From: CAZLFQ01 sp044229535
GTDB lineage: Bacteria; Pseudomonadota; Alphaproteobacteria; Rickettsiales; Midichloriaceae
Direction: 5' to 3'
DNA length: 64,000 nucleotides
NCBI GenBank assembly: GCA_044229535.1
Contig: JBGASU010000001.1
Span: 310,001 to 374,000, forward strand
Position numbers and translations under genes: made by a program. Positions within the stretch are counted from its first letter, which is position 1, and each line of letters begins with the position of its first letter. Of this stretch, positions 32,146 through 41,447 are shown piece by piece. Under the pieces are notes generated by a model. That model saw only the letters and a list, made by a program, of their open reading frames with translations. It did no database searches and was not told the DNA's origin.

Positions 32146-33885
32146 ATGCATAATCAGCAGTACTTGAGCGATATATTAATCCTTTTGGCAGTTTCTATTG
32201 TTAATGTTGTGTTATCACGAAGGTTGCAACTTAGCCCTGTATTAGGTTATTTAGTATTGGGAGCTGTAATCGGGAAGGGTGGTTTTAATTTAATTCACGA
32301 AACTCAATACGCAGTAACTATTTCTGAGTTTGGCGTAGTATTCTTACTTTTCGTTATTGGCTTAGAATTAACATTTGAACGTTTAGTGCAAATGCGGTGG
32401 CATGTATTTGGATTTGGTGGAATGCAATTGGTACTAACTTCTTCCATTATAGCATTTATCTTGCATCAATGGATGGAAGTAAAGTTAGACGTATCTATCA
32501 TAATAGCTGGCGCTCTATCTTTATCATCTACAGCTATAGTACTGCAGGTATTATCTGAAAGTAAAAGGCAAGCAACACAGGTTGGTAGGCTGTCTCTTTC
32601 AGTGTTATTAATGCAGGATTTTGCTGTTGTGCCTCTATTAGCATTATTACCAATAATAGCAAGTTCTGAAGAAAACTTTGCAGGTACGCTGGGCATAGCA
32701 GGTCTTAAAGCTTTAGTTGCAATCATTCTAATTACCATTGGTGGACGAGTCTTCCTAAGACCTTTCTTTACTCTAATTGGTACAGCTAAAAGCGAAGAAG
32801 TTTATGTGACCACAACCTTATTAATTGTATTAGGATCTGCTGTATTAACTAGTGAGCTTGGTCTTTCTACAGCTATGGGAGCCTTCATAGCAGGTATTTT
32901 AATTGCAGAAACTCAGTACCGAAGCAGGGTAGAAGCCAGTATAATGCCATTCAAAAGCTTGTTATTAGGTTTGTTTTTCCTATCAGTCGGTATGTCAATT
33001 AATATTGAGATTATTAAATCGCAAATCCAATACATATTTATTGCATCGGTAGCATTATTGCTTTTGAAGGGGTTAATAATTTATTTACTTTGTTTTTTAT
33101 TTAAATTTAGACAAGGCGCAGCTATCCATTCTGCAATGTTATTGGGACAAGGCAGTGAATTCGCATTTATCTTATTTAGTCTTGCAGCTAAACAAGAAAT
33201 ATTATCACCAGAAGCTGCGCAGTTACTGTTAGTTGTTGTCGCTATAACAATGGCAGTTACACCTCTATTATCAATAATAGGTGCATGGATTGAAGAAAGA
33301 ATTGATTCTGGCGAAGATCTAGATAGCAATCAAGAATTTAAAGGAATAAGCGATTTAGACGGACATATAATCGTCGCGGGTTTTGGTAGAGTAGGGCGTG
33401 TTATTGCATATATGCTTTCAGAGCATCAGTTTAACTACGTTGCTGTAGATGGGGATCTGCAATTAGTCAAAAAGGCCAGAGCACAAGGCTTTCCTGTTTA
33501 CCATGGTGACTTAAGTAACGTTGACGTATTGCGCTCAGTTGGAGCTGGTAGAGCCACTTCAGTAATTCTTACAATGAATGATAAAGTTGCATTGAGAAAA
33601 GCTGTAAAAGCAATTTCTGTAAATTTTGAAGATTTAGAAATAATTGTTCGAGCAGAAGATTTTAAGCATGGACATGGACTTAAAAAATTAGGGGCAAGTC
33701 TTGCAGTACCTGCAACTATTGAGACTGGTTTGCAACTTGGTGGCGCACTATTGAAAAATCTTGGAGTTGCTGAACATGATATTATTAATATGAAAGAACA
33801 ATTTAGACAGAACGGATATTCATTCACTGAAGAAATTGAGCTTTTTAGAGGGGTTGCTCCATCCAAAGAAACTTCTAGTAAATAG
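32146..33885 (+). CDS. Kef-type CPA2 cation:proton antiporter with TrkA-N domain
   Basis: The 579-residue protein has about 12 transmembrane helices over residues 1-390, with LSPVLGYLVLGAVIGKGGF and VSEFGVVFLLFVIGLEL-type motifs typical of the Na+/H+ exchanger (CPA2) fold. An RCK/TrkA-N domain follows (DGHIIVAGFGRVGRVIAYML at about 403-422), binding a nucleotide for gating. KefB/KefC are glutathione-gated potassium efflux systems; whether this protein is so gated is not evident. The ATG at 32146 is used, since the ATG five bases earlier runs to an early stop. Confidence 0.92.
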   Translation: MHNQQYLSDILILLAVSIVNVVLSRRLQLSPVLGYLVLGAVIGKGGFNLIHETQYAVTISEFGVVFLLFVIGLELTFERLVQMRWHVFGFGGMQLVLTSSIIAFILHQWMEVKLDVSIIIAGALSLSSTAIVLQVLSESKRQATQVGRLSLSVLLMQDFAVVPLLALLPIIASSEENFAGTLGIAGLKALVAIILITIGGRVFLRPFFTLIGTAKSEEVYVTTTLLIVLGSAVLTSELGLSTAMGAFIAGILIAETQYRSRVEASIMPFKSLLLGLFFLSVGMSINIEIIKSQIQYIFIASVALLLLKGLIIYLLCFLFKFRQGAAIHSAMLLGQGSEFAFILFSLAAKQEILSPEAAQLLLVVVAITMAVTPLLSIIGAWIEERIDSGEDLDSNQEFKGISDLDGHIIVAGFGRVGRVIAYMLSEHQFNYVAVDGDLQLVKKARAQGFPVYHGDLSNVDVLRSVGAGRATSVILTMNDKVALRKAVKAISVNFEDLEIIVRAEDFKHGHGLKKLGASLAVPATIETGLQLGGALLKNLGVAEHDIINMKEQFRQNGYSFTEEIELFRGVAPSKETSSK

Positions 33886-33901
33886 ATAGCATGATTTTTG
33901 C

Positions 33902-33910
33902 TGATATAAT
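33902..33910 (+). promoter_or_regulatory. Extended -10 promoter element
   Basis: TGATATAAT matches the extended -10 pattern TGnTATAAT and lies 28 bases before the ATG at 33939. No good -35 box is needed for this class. The same nine-base motif occurs at 50437. Confidence 0.55.
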
Positions 33911-33938
33911 CTAGAAAAGAAATTTAGTATTGCCATTT

Positions 33939-34247
33939 ATGCTACAATTATCTGAAGTTGGTTCAGCTGACAGAGAGCTACAACAGCTTCAGCATGGCTA
34001 CGGATATTATAGTACCAATACAAATACTGAGGAAGCGATTCTTCAATTCATAAATAACAACAAGCTTAAAATATCTCCTACAAGAGCATTTTGGAACTTT
34101 GGGTTTTGTTCTAAGCCAGTATCTGAAAGCATATATAAAGCGATCTTGAACGCCACTCTAGCACAAGTTAGTTTTATTGTTGAAAACAGATCTGAAAACG
34201 AAGAAGTTTGCGAAAAGCTTTATAACACATGTATGATGTCTATATAG
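33939..34247 (+). CDS. Small hypothetical protein
   Basis: The 102-residue protein is soluble and has no recognised domain. The ATG at 33939 is preferred over an upstream TTG at 33930 and is served by an extended -10 motif just upstream. The last 19 bases overlap the next gene in another frame, suggesting coupled expression of the pair. It could also be the N-terminal part of a gene split by a frameshift with the following frame, but the two do not obviously make one domain. Confidence 0.5.
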   Translation: MLQLSEVGSADRELQQLQHGYGYYSTNTNTEEAILQFINNNKLKISPTRAFWNFGFCSKPVSESIYKAILNATLAQVSFIVENRSENEEVCEKLYNTCMMSI

Positions 34248-34744
34248 ATGATTTTTCTCCAGTTTTTATAGGATTTAAAGTGGAAGACAAAGATACTGCA
34301 ATAAAACAGGAAACAGAGGATAAGTTTGATTTTGATAAGTTTGAACAAATTCTGCCAAAAGAGTCGTTTCCATATTTTGTAGGTTTACTATTTGTGTGCA
34401 AATTAGGGTTCACGCTGGACGACCTTATTGAAATCAAGTCGAAATTTGAAATGACAACATTCTTATCTAAAGAATCTCTTAGAGATATGTTATTTAGATC
34501 ATGCGATATAAAGGCAAGAGTTTGCGATCCTTCTGGCCTTATTGAAGCTGTAATTACTCCACCTCCAGAGAAGCCCATAGAAAGCGTGAGAAGTTTCCAA
34601 GATTTAGAAAGTATTGGCAGGAATAGCTCTAATCAATCTTTAGGTGAAGAATTTATTACTATTAGCAGGCCGCGCACTCCTTTTACTCGTTCATCTACGC
34701 CAAGTTCTGGCACAGATAAAGATGGCTTTATACTCATTAATTGA
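34229..34744 (+). CDS. Hypothetical protein with Ser/Thr/Pro-rich tail
   Basis: The 171-residue protein has an acidic N-terminal half with a helical FPYFVGLLFVCKLGFTLDDLIEI segment and a disordered C-terminal tail (SRPRTPFTRSSTPSSGTDKD). The tail resembles eukaryote-facing low-complexity tails seen in secreted effectors, but that is only suggestive. It overlaps the preceding small gene by 19 bases. No family is recognised. Confidence 0.5.
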   Translation: MYDVYIDDFSPVFIGFKVEDKDTAIKQETEDKFDFDKFEQILPKESFPYFVGLLFVCKLGFTLDDLIEIKSKFEMTTFLSKESLRDMLFRSCDIKARVCDPSGLIEAVITPPPEKPIESVRSFQDLESIGRNSSNQSLGEEFITISRPRTPFTRSSTPSSGTDKDGFILIN

Positions 34745-34809
34745 AAGTTATAGAAAAATTCAAAAAAAACTCTAAGATTATATATACAACAACTACCATG
34801 TAGGTAAAT

Positions 34810-35367
34810 ATGTCTAAAAAAATCATTGCCGTTTTGGCGACCTCCTTTTTAACTATCGCATCAAACTCTTATTCTCAAGATGCAGCAGCCCCTAAACAAA
34901 ACCAAGAAGATATGAAAAATCTTCGTCAGGAAATTAAAGAAGATGTTCAAAAACTTCGTGAAATGCGCCAAGAACGTCGCGAAGAAATCAAGGATAATAT
35001 TGAAGAAAGAAGAGAGATGCGTCAAGAAAGACGTAATGACAGAAGAGAAGATAGGATGGATCGCCGCGAAGATATAAAAGACCGAGTTGAAGATAGAATG
35101 GATAGAAGAGAGGATGTACGCGATCGCAGAGAGGATAGACGAGACGAAAGATTTGATGGTGGGCCTAGAGACAGGATGGAAGATCGTATGGATCGCCGTG
35201 AAGATGTGAGAGATAGAAAAGAGGACGGTAGAGATCGTAGGGAAGACGTTCGTGACCGTAGAGAAGATAAGCGCGATAACAAAACCCAAGGGCAAGGTGG
35301 ACAAAGGATGGAAAGACCTAATGCTGGCGGCGGACAAAATTCTGGTCAGCGTGGTGATAGACGTTAA
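34810..35367 (+). CDS. Secreted Arg/Glu/Asp-repeat protein
   Basis: The 185-residue protein has a signal peptide (about residues 1-22, KKIIAVLATSFLTIASNSYS) followed by a highly charged helix built of imperfect units such as RMDRREDVRDRRED and MRQERREEIKDNIEERRE. The last ~25 residues are Gly/Gln-rich. The mature protein would form a long, single charged helix or be disordered. A shorter protein of similar plan is encoded at 57536-57988. The role is unknown; metal, nucleic-acid or envelope binding are only guesses. Confidence 0.75.
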   Translation: MSKKIIAVLATSFLTIASNSYSQDAAAPKQNQEDMKNLRQEIKEDVQKLREMRQERREEIKDNIEERREMRQERRNDRREDRMDRREDIKDRVEDRMDRREDVRDRREDRRDERFDGGPRDRMEDRMDRREDVRDRKEDGRDRREDVRDRREDKRDNKTQGQGGQRMERPNAGGGQNSGQRGDRR

Positions 35368-35405
35368 TTAATAACTAAATTCATTGCATATTAGAGGGTT
35401 GGTTG

Positions 35406-36446
35406 CTAAAACCAACCCTTTCTCTTAAAGAACATATAAGGAAGAACAGCTGAAAGAACCATTAATATCAATGAAAAAGGATAGCCAAACACCCATTCTA
35501 ATTCAGGTATGAATTTAAAGTTCATACCATAAATGCTAGCAATTAGCGTAGGCGGTAGAAATACAGCTGCTGCAACCGTGAATACTTTAATAATGGTGTT
35601 TTGTTCTACGTTAATCATGCCAAGCGTCGCGTCCAACATGAAGCTATTTCTTTGAGATAAGAAATTAGCATACTCTGTTAATGAGTGTATTTCACGAGTA
35701 ATATTTCTAAAGCGTATTCTATGCTCTTTTCTAGCCATATACTTTCCATCGTCAATCTGGCCAAAGAAGATTAGCATGCGGTTAATACTAACCAAACTTT
35801 CTCTTATTTTCGATATTAAGTTCCCTGTGCGTCCAACACGTTTAATCAACATGTTATAATAGTTATTGGTAGAGCCATCTTCTTCAAAATCATGTTCTGT
35901 CTTTGTAGACTTGTTTGGGTCTGAATTGAGCCCTTTTGGTTTTTCAAAAACATCAGCAAGCAACTGATCAATTTCGTTTCCTGTTTTTTCTAAAATATCA
36001 GCAAGGCCGTGAACAATTGCTTCTATAATTCCTTCAAGAGCCAAATCTGGAGTTGTGCATAAATTTGGATTCCTAACAGCTCTTGCTGAAAAATAATTAA
36101 AAGCTTTAGGTTTAGAGTATCTTAATGTAACAAGACACTGTTGGTGCAATATCATCGTAATAGCTGTACCTTGTGGATAATCATGGTCGGACTTATGAAT
36201 CGCTGTAATTGTCATAAAGTAAGAGTCATCTTCTTTATAGAATGGGCTTAAGACCTCTATTTTATCCATCTCTTCACGGGTTGGCGCGTCAATTTTAAGA
36301 GATTTTTCAACAAGTTTTTCTTCTTCTATACTTGGTTCTATAAGATCTATCCACACTACATTTTTAGGTATAGTGTCCTCAGCCGTAAGCTCAACTTTAT
36401 TGAGCTTAATATTTTTACCTGAACTTAGTGCATAAGCTATTATCAT
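35406..36446 (-). CDS. corA: CorA family magnesium/cobalt transporter
   Basis: The 346-residue protein has the cytoplasmic CorA funnel domain over residues 1-280, and two C-terminal transmembrane helices. The selectivity motif YGMNF lies at about residues 308-312, directly after the first helix (VFLPPTLIASI). It forms a pentameric channel for divalent cations. A ~20-residue Lys/Asp/Asn-rich insertion around residues 160-185 (SDPNKSTKTEHD) is unusual for the family. It stands alone, divergent from motA. Confidence 0.93.
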   Translation of the reverse strand: MIIAYALSSGKNIKLNKVELTAEDTIPKNVVWIDLIEPSIEEEKLVEKSLKIDAPTREEMDKIEVLSPFYKEDDSYFMTITAIHKSDHDYPQGTAITMILHQQCLVTLRYSKPKAFNYFSARAVRNPNLCTTPDLALEGIIEAIVHGLADILEKTGNEIDQLLADVFEKPKGLNSDPNKSTKTEHDFEEDGSTNNYYNMLIKRVGRTGNLISKIRESLVSINRMLIFFGQIDDGKYMARKEHRIRFRNITREIHSLTEYANFLSQRNSFMLDATLGMINVEQNTIIKVFTVAAAVFLPPTLIASIYGMNFKFIPELEWVFGYPFSLILMVLSAVLPYMFFKRKGWF

Positions 36447-36568
36447 GATAAATTTTTACTAAGGTTGACTTGACAAATTTGAGTAATTAATGACACTCTT
36501 ATAAGTAACTCATATTTTGAAACAAGGCAAGTTTCTTTTAATTTTTAAAGACATAAGCAGGAGCCTAA

Positions 36569-37432
36569 ATGTTACCTATTATAGGAATAGCTATCGTACT
36601 AGTGATGGTATTTGGTGTTTACATAGCATCAGGTGGCAAAATAGATATTATTTTACACGCTTTGCCACATGAATTAGCAATGATTTTTGGCGCAGCTATA
36701 GGCGCTTTTTTGGTGGGTAATAAAGGGGATGTAGCTAAAAACTCGCTTAAAGATGTTGCTAAATGTTTTAAAGGCACAAAATGGGGTAAGCAAGATTATC
36801 AAGATTTATTATGTCTTATGTTCATGCTAACCAAAACTATTAAGTCAAAAGGCTTGTTAGCAATTGAAGCGCATATAGAGAACCCTGCAGAAAGCTCTAT
36901 ATTTACCCAATTTCCAAAAATTCTCTCTGACCATTTCGCAACCGATTTTATATGCGATACTTTGCGCATGATGACAATGAGTTTAGAAGATCCATACCAA
37001 GTAGAAGATGTAATGCAAAGGATTTTAGACAAACATCATCACGAAGCTTTGGCTCCATCGGGAGCATTGCAAGGTATGGCAGATGGTTTACCAGCAATAG
37101 GAATCGTAGCTGCTGTATTAGGCGTAATTAAAACGATGGCTAGTATTGATAAACCACCCACTGTATTAGGTGCGATGATCGGTGGTGCGCTGGTAGGTAC
37201 ATTTTTAGGGGTATTCTTAGCTTATTGTTTGGTTGGGCCTATGGCATCGAAAGCAAAGGCTTTCCATGAGCAGGACGGACAGTTTTATATGATAATTAGA
37301 GATATAATAATATCCCATTTAAAGGGTAACGCACCACAAGTTTCAGTGGAAATTGGTAGAGGTAACGTGCCTTCTAAGTACCAGCCAACATTCTTTGAAC
37401 TTGAGCAATCGATGAGCGAATTAAAAGTCTAG
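36569..37432 (+). CDS. motA: Flagellar motor stator protein MotA
   Basis: The 287-residue protein is the proton-channel partner of MotB. Four hydrophobic helices at about residues 4-22, 32-52, 170-190 and 202-225 flank a large cytoplasmic loop. MotA signatures include GVYIASGGKIDIILHALPHELAMIFGAAIGAF and, in the third/fourth helix region, ADGLPAIGIVAAVLGVIKTMASI with GGALVGTFLGVFLAYCLVGP. An AGGAG site precedes the start. motB is not adjacent, so the stator genes are split. Its presence implies the organism has, or had, a flagellum. Confidence 0.93.
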   Translation: MLPIIGIAIVLVMVFGVYIASGGKIDIILHALPHELAMIFGAAIGAFLVGNKGDVAKNSLKDVAKCFKGTKWGKQDYQDLLCLMFMLTKTIKSKGLLAIEAHIENPAESSIFTQFPKILSDHFATDFICDTLRMMTMSLEDPYQVEDVMQRILDKHHHEALAPSGALQGMADGLPAIGIVAAVLGVIKTMASIDKPPTVLGAMIGGALVGTFLGVFLAYCLVGPMASKAKAFHEQDGQFYMIIRDIIISHLKGNAPQVSVEIGRGNVPSKYQPTFFELEQSMSELKV

Positions 37433-37433
37433 A

Positions 37434-37961
37434 TTACTTCTTTTTCCTAAATGTATCTAATGATACGACGTTAGTTGAAGAATTTGGATCTTCGTTTTTC
37501 TTTGTACTTTTCTTGCTTTTTTTATCTTTAGTATTAGCTGCCTCGGTGCTTTGTTTTTCAAGCTCAACTTCTAGCTCTAATTCTTCCTGATCGCTAAATG
37601 AATATCCAACTTCTCTAAACTGTAGACCAAATTGTACACTAGGGTCTGCAAATGTTGTTATAGCAGCGTAAGGTACATATATACTTTCTTTTATACCATT
37701 AAAGCTTAAAGACACCCCAAAACCCTTGCTATCTGTGGTTAAATCTTGGAACTGGTATTGCAAAACAATCGTCATTTCCCTTGGATATTTATTAAGAAGT
37801 GTCTTAGATAATTTAACACCAGGGAACTTGGTCATAAATGATATGAAAAAATGGTGATTCCCAGGTAATCCTTTATCTTTTACCGTGGTTAGAACTTTGC
37901 TTACAATTATGTGCATCGCATCGTCTACAAGCTTACCATAATCTATAATGTCTATTGTCAT
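37434..37961 (-). CDS. sspB: SspB-like ClpXP adaptor
   Basis: The 175-residue protein matches alphaproteobacterial SspB, which delivers ssrA-tagged and other substrates to the ClpXP protease. IDYGKLVDDAMHIIVSKVLTTV begins the domain; HHFFISFMTKFPGVKLS, MTIVLQYQFQDLTTDSKGFGVSLSFNGIKESIYVPYAAITTFADPSVQFGLQF follow in order as shorter conserved blocks. A lysine-rich disordered tail ends in LDTFRKKK. The ATG at 37961 is preferred because AAGG lies nine bases before it; another ATG at 37970 directly abuts that site. It converges on motA with one base between stops. Confidence 0.9.
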   Translation of the reverse strand: MTIDIIDYGKLVDDAMHIIVSKVLTTVKDKGLPGNHHFFISFMTKFPGVKLSKTLLNKYPREMTIVLQYQFQDLTTDSKGFGVSLSFNGIKESIYVPYAAITTFADPSVQFGLQFREVGYSFSDQEELELEVELEKQSTEAANTKDKKSKKSTKKNEDPNSSTNVVSLDTFRKKK

Positions 37962-38064
37962 ATTCTTCATCCTTATTTACACTAACCTTAACACTTACTT
38001 TACATACAAAAAAGTTAACAAATAGTAAACACAATAAATAATTTTCAAACTATTTATTTTACTA

Positions 38065-38451
38065 TTAATTGCTGCGTATCTCCATCGATACAGAGCCTTT
38101 CAAACACTCTATATTAGGCTTTTTACTGATTGACAAATTTATTGACGAAAAAGAGTCTAATTCTTGGATTAAATCGAAAATTTCACGACTTATCCTTTCT
38201 AAAAGCTTAAACTCTTTGTTAGAGATATATTCGCGAATGGTATCACATAGGTTATGATAACATATAGTTTCACTTATATTATCAGATACACATGCTTCAG
38301 GAAGTGATTTAAACACTAGTCTTAGGTTTATCGATATATCTTGGGTCTTCGATCTTTCTTCTTCACTTACTCCAATTTTAGCAGGAATAACCAAGTCTTC
38401 AATATGCAAAACCCCAGTCAAACTTTTATATTTGCCGGGGCTTAAATTCAT
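38065..38451 (-). CDS. folB: Dihydroneopterin aldolase
   Basis: The 128-residue enzyme cleaves dihydroneopterin in folate synthesis. LHIEDLVIPAKIGVSEEERSK at about residues 14-34 holds the substrate-binding Glu and the family GxxxxE region; KLLERISREIFDLI at about 82-95 is the conserved second part with the essential KxLE. Length is typical. It is encoded 22 bases downstream of rpsD in the same direction. Confidence 0.9.
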   Translation of the reverse strand: MNLSPGKYKSLTGVLHIEDLVIPAKIGVSEEERSKTQDISINLRLVFKSLPEACVSDNISETICYHNLCDTIREYISNKEFKLLERISREIFDLIQELDSFSSINLSISKKPNIECLKGSVSMEIRSN

Positions 38452-38473
38452 ATTAGTACTTTGAAAAATTTAA

Positions 38474-39091
38474 TTATCTTGAATAGAACTCGATAACCAA
38501 GTTTGGCTCCATAATAACAGGATAAGGAACATCAGATAGAGCAGGGATTCTGCCGTACTTCACTGTACCTTTATCATTATTTACTTCTAAGTATTCTGGA
38601 ACAGAGCGCTCATTGCTTTGAACAGAACCTTGGATCAATGTCATTTGACGAGACTTTTCTTTGATCTCTATAACCTGACCAGGCTTCACTCTAAAGCTAG
38701 CGATTGTAACTCTTTTTCCATCAACTATAACGTGTCCATGACTTACAAGCTGTCTTGCAGCAAAAATTGTAGGAGCAAAAGTAGATCTGTAAACTATAGC
38801 ATCAAGTCTTGACTCAAGTAGACCTATTAGATTTTCACCTGTATCACCTTTTCTTCTAACAGCTTCTTCGTATATTCCACGGAATTGCTTTTCTGTTATA
38901 TCACCGTAGTATTTTCTAAGTTTTTGCTTAGCATTTAACTGGATACCATAGTCGGTCAGCTTTCTATAGCCACCCAAACCATGCTGCCCAGGAGGGAAGT
39001 TCTTACGAGCAACTGGATCTTTGCTTCTTCCCCAAAGATTAACGCCTAAACGACGGCTAACCTTACCTTTTCTATTATTTCTTTTTGTCAC
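38474..39091 (-). CDS. rpsD: 30S ribosomal protein S4
   Basis: The 205-residue protein binds 16S rRNA early in 30S assembly. GVNLWGRSKDPVARKNFPPGQHG near the start, YGITEKQF-type YYGDITEKQFRGIYEEA at about residues 61-77, and the S4 RNA-binding domain (LESRLDAIVYRSTFAPTIFAARQLVSHGHV) at about 90-120 are unmistakable. It lacks the extra N-terminal zinc-binding cysteines, as is common in alphaproteobacteria. Length is standard. Confidence 0.98.
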   Translation of the reverse strand: MTKRNNRKGKVSRRLGVNLWGRSKDPVARKNFPPGQHGLGGYRKLTDYGIQLNAKQKLRKYYGDITEKQFRGIYEEAVRRKGDTGENLIGLLESRLDAIVYRSTFAPTIFAARQLVSHGHVIVDGKRVTIASFRVKPGQVIEIKEKSRQMTLIQGSVQSNERSVPEYLEVNNDKGTVKYGRIPALSDVPYPVIMEPNLVIEFYSR

Positions 39092-39173
39092 TATTATTCA
39101 CTAATAAAGTTATATATTGGCTGATATTTATACAGTTTTATAGAACTCATGTCAACGCTTGTTTTAGATATAA

Positions 39174-39827
39174 CTACTCATATCGTATCAAATTTTTAAC
39201 TAAGTACGAGCTAGCGAATATGCAGACTGGAAGAACAAGCAGCGTAATGGCTATAAGAAGCAGTAGGTAGATGTTATTTTGATACGCTAAAGTAACAAGG
39301 ATTAGTGCTGGTATCAATATTGGCAGGATAAGGATTGGCAATAAGATATTGAAACTATTACTTGATGTCATACAACTGGTTAATAGCAATACAGGGCATA
39401 TAAATGATACTAAGGTAATACCAGAACAAATAATGTATATCCCATCTTCTAAAGGTATCCCCAATACTAGGCAAGCTATTGGAAAAAGAAATATAACAGC
39501 TACTGCATATAAAATTATGCAAGATACTAGTTTTCCTATTAAAAACCATTCCAGAGCTTCCGAAGAAATTAAAAGTTGATGTATAACGCCATTTTTTAGC
39601 TCGTTATGGATGAGTTGCTGAGACCCAAGCATAATAGCCAGACATAGAGGGGTATAGAGTAGGGCGATTTTAACTGATTCTGATAATTGATATGGACCAA
39701 TTGCTATATTAAAAAGACTTAAACAAATTATATAGAACACCAGAGAATTAATAATAAAAAATTTATTCACCAATGCTAATTTCAGCTGATGGCAAACAAA
39801 GTTATTAAAATTTTGCAAATTACTCAT
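39174..39827 (-). CDS. ccmB: Haem exporter protein CcmB
   Basis: The 217-residue inner-membrane protein has six predicted helices and serves as the permease of the CcmABCD complex in cytochrome c maturation. LGSQQLIHNELKNGVIHQLLISS at about residues 66-88 is the family loop, and LVLGIPLEDG with LVSFICPVLLLTSCMTSSNSFNILLPILILPILIPALI are the conserved C-terminal helices. Length is typical (about 215-220). ccmA is not adjacent in this window. Confidence 0.92.
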   Translation of the reverse strand: MSNLQNFNNFVCHQLKLALVNKFFIINSLVFYIICLSLFNIAIGPYQLSESVKIALLYTPLCLAIMLGSQQLIHNELKNGVIHQLLISSEALEWFLIGKLVSCIILYAVAVIFLFPIACLVLGIPLEDGIYIICSGITLVSFICPVLLLTSCMTSSNSFNILLPILILPILIPALILVTLAYQNNIYLLLLIAITLLVLPVCIFASSYLVKNLIRYE

Positions 39828-39863
39828 TTATTTTTTTTATCGTATTATAGTAAATTACTAAAT

Positions 39864-41381
39864 TTACCACCAGCGTTTATATAAATAAGATTTTAACTTC
39901 ATTCTCTCTTCATCATTTAGTTTTCTATCATATATAATTAATTCATATATATGAATGGTTTGGCAAAAAGATTTAGAAGAAGATTCACATCCAATAAAAA
40001 AGTTTTGAGTCCCGACAGTTACTGCTGGACCTGTGTTCGTAGATGATAATATGTTTTGATCATTTTTCCAACATTTCAACTCATTTCCAGAAGCTTCAAT
40101 TGATGCATAGCAATTCATCACATATTTGTCGTAAGCATTGCTAGAAAATGATATCAAATTACCAGTAACATTGGTATTAAATTGCCAATTCAAGTTGCCG
40201 CTCGAATCAGGCATCCAAAGCCTTATACCACTACCTAAATTATAAGAGAGAGTCCTGCCAGCATTAGTTCCTTGTAAATCAGCAACAATCATAAACTCCA
40301 TTTGAGACAGAGTGGAACCGACTGGAAATACGGCACCATTTGGATTTCCAACCACTCTTAAAAATTGGCTTGAAAAACACACATGGCCTTTGCCATAATC
40401 ATCATACCAATTTGGTGAATCTCCACCACTAGATTGATTGGCAATATAACCATTACCAGATTTATCTTTCCAACATCTGACCCTATCACCATAACCATCT
40501 GTAGTATCAGTACAAGATTCATCTTCAAACATAGTAGTGAAATCACTCGCATCCAACCACAATCTTATTCCTGAAATGTCTTTAGGAGAAAAAGTACCCG
40601 GGTCATATAAAGCTGGACAATTTGCTGAAGCGCCAGCATTTGGCAAAACAAATGTTTGTTTATCAAATGATTGTTGATTAAGCGTCTTCCAGAGCAAATA
40701 ATCATCAAACGGATTAGAAGTTAAAGGGCTATAAGTGCTGTCGATAAATATATTGTCATTATCGCAGTTTTCTTGATCTAAACTTGCACTACAAGTTTTT
40801 AAAGCGCCATTATAATCGTATGCGCCTCTACCATCTTTACCATGACTTACCGCAATCCAAGCAACAACGTTTTTATTAATCTGGTTACCACTTGCATCAT
40901 TTACTCTAATAATAGTTGCTGTAGTTGTGCTATAGTTATCATACGTCGCTTTGTTTTTAGCTAAATTTACTATGACAGTATAAGATATTCTATTAAGCCA
41001 AGGATCAAACATCATTGAATCTGGTAAATCTAGAGTTCTTACAGGCAAAACTCCTGTTCTTATTGTATCACCGCCCGCACTTGTTTCTACAGTGCCAGAT
41101 GGCGCTACTGCAGTACAATCTGTTGAAACCCCGAAGTTAGCTGTACCAACAGCGTCTGTTCTTCTGGCGGGGCAGGGCAGATAGCCATTTTTTGCTACAT
41201 ACGTATCAATTGCTTCTTCTATTTCTTTAAGCTGCATATCGATATTTTTAACGCTTTCAATTTCTTTTTTGAATAAGCTTACGTCAAAAAACACTCCAGC
41301 CATTAATCCCAATATGGCCAAAACTATACTTAATTCTAGTAGAGAGTATCCTGATTTTTTAATAGATAAATATATTTTCAT
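39864..41381 (-). CDS. Prepilin-type protein with C-terminal LamG-like domain
   Basis: The 505-residue protein begins with a class III prepilin leader: SIKKSG then YSLLELSIVLAILGLMAG, with cleavage after Gly11 and Glu at mature position 5. A pseudopilin-like helix and a CPARRTDAVG loop follow, then a ~130-residue extracellular part. Residues ~275-505 resemble a concanavalin/LamG fold: SGIRLWLDASD, DRVRCWKDKSGNGYIANQ, IGC, and a final YELIIYDRKLNDEERMKLKSYLYKRWW. LamG-type domains bind glycans or proteins, so an adhesive tip pilin is plausible. Several cysteines could form disulphides. Confidence 0.75.
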   Translation of the reverse strand: MKIYLSIKKSGYSLLELSIVLAILGLMAGVFFDVSLFKKEIESVKNIDMQLKEIEEAIDTYVAKNGYLPCPARRTDAVGTANFGVSTDCTAVAPSGTVETSAGGDTIRTGVLPVRTLDLPDSMMFDPWLNRISYTVIVNLAKNKATYDNYSTTTATIIRVNDASGNQINKNVVAWIAVSHGKDGRGAYDYNGALKTCSASLDQENCDNDNIFIDSTYSPLTSNPFDDYLLWKTLNQQSFDKQTFVLPNAGASANCPALYDPGTFSPKDISGIRLWLDASDFTTMFEDESCTDTTDGYGDRVRCWKDKSGNGYIANQSSGGDSPNWYDDYGKGHVCFSSQFLRVVGNPNGAVFPVGSTLSQMEFMIVADLQGTNAGRTLSYNLGSGIRLWMPDSSGNLNWQFNTNVTGNLISFSSNAYDKYVMNCYASIEASGNELKCWKNDQNILSSTNTGPAVTVGTQNFFIGCESSSKSFCQTIHIYELIIYDRKLNDEERMKLKSYLYKRWW

Positions 41382-41447
41382 TTCAAGACGTTTGATAAAA
41401 ATTTATAAAACGCTATCATGCGAAATTGCTGTGATCAATCTAATTAA

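Noticed and set aside
34861..35337. Long antisense reading frame opposite the secreted Arg/Glu/Asp-repeat gene.
   Set aside because: It mirrors the repetitive codons of the real gene; its translation is a low-complexity Ser/Ile/Phe string without start context.
36470..36505. TTGACA upstream of motA as a promoter.
   Set aside because: The nearest -10-like box (TATAAG) is 24 bases away, too far for a sigma-70 promoter.
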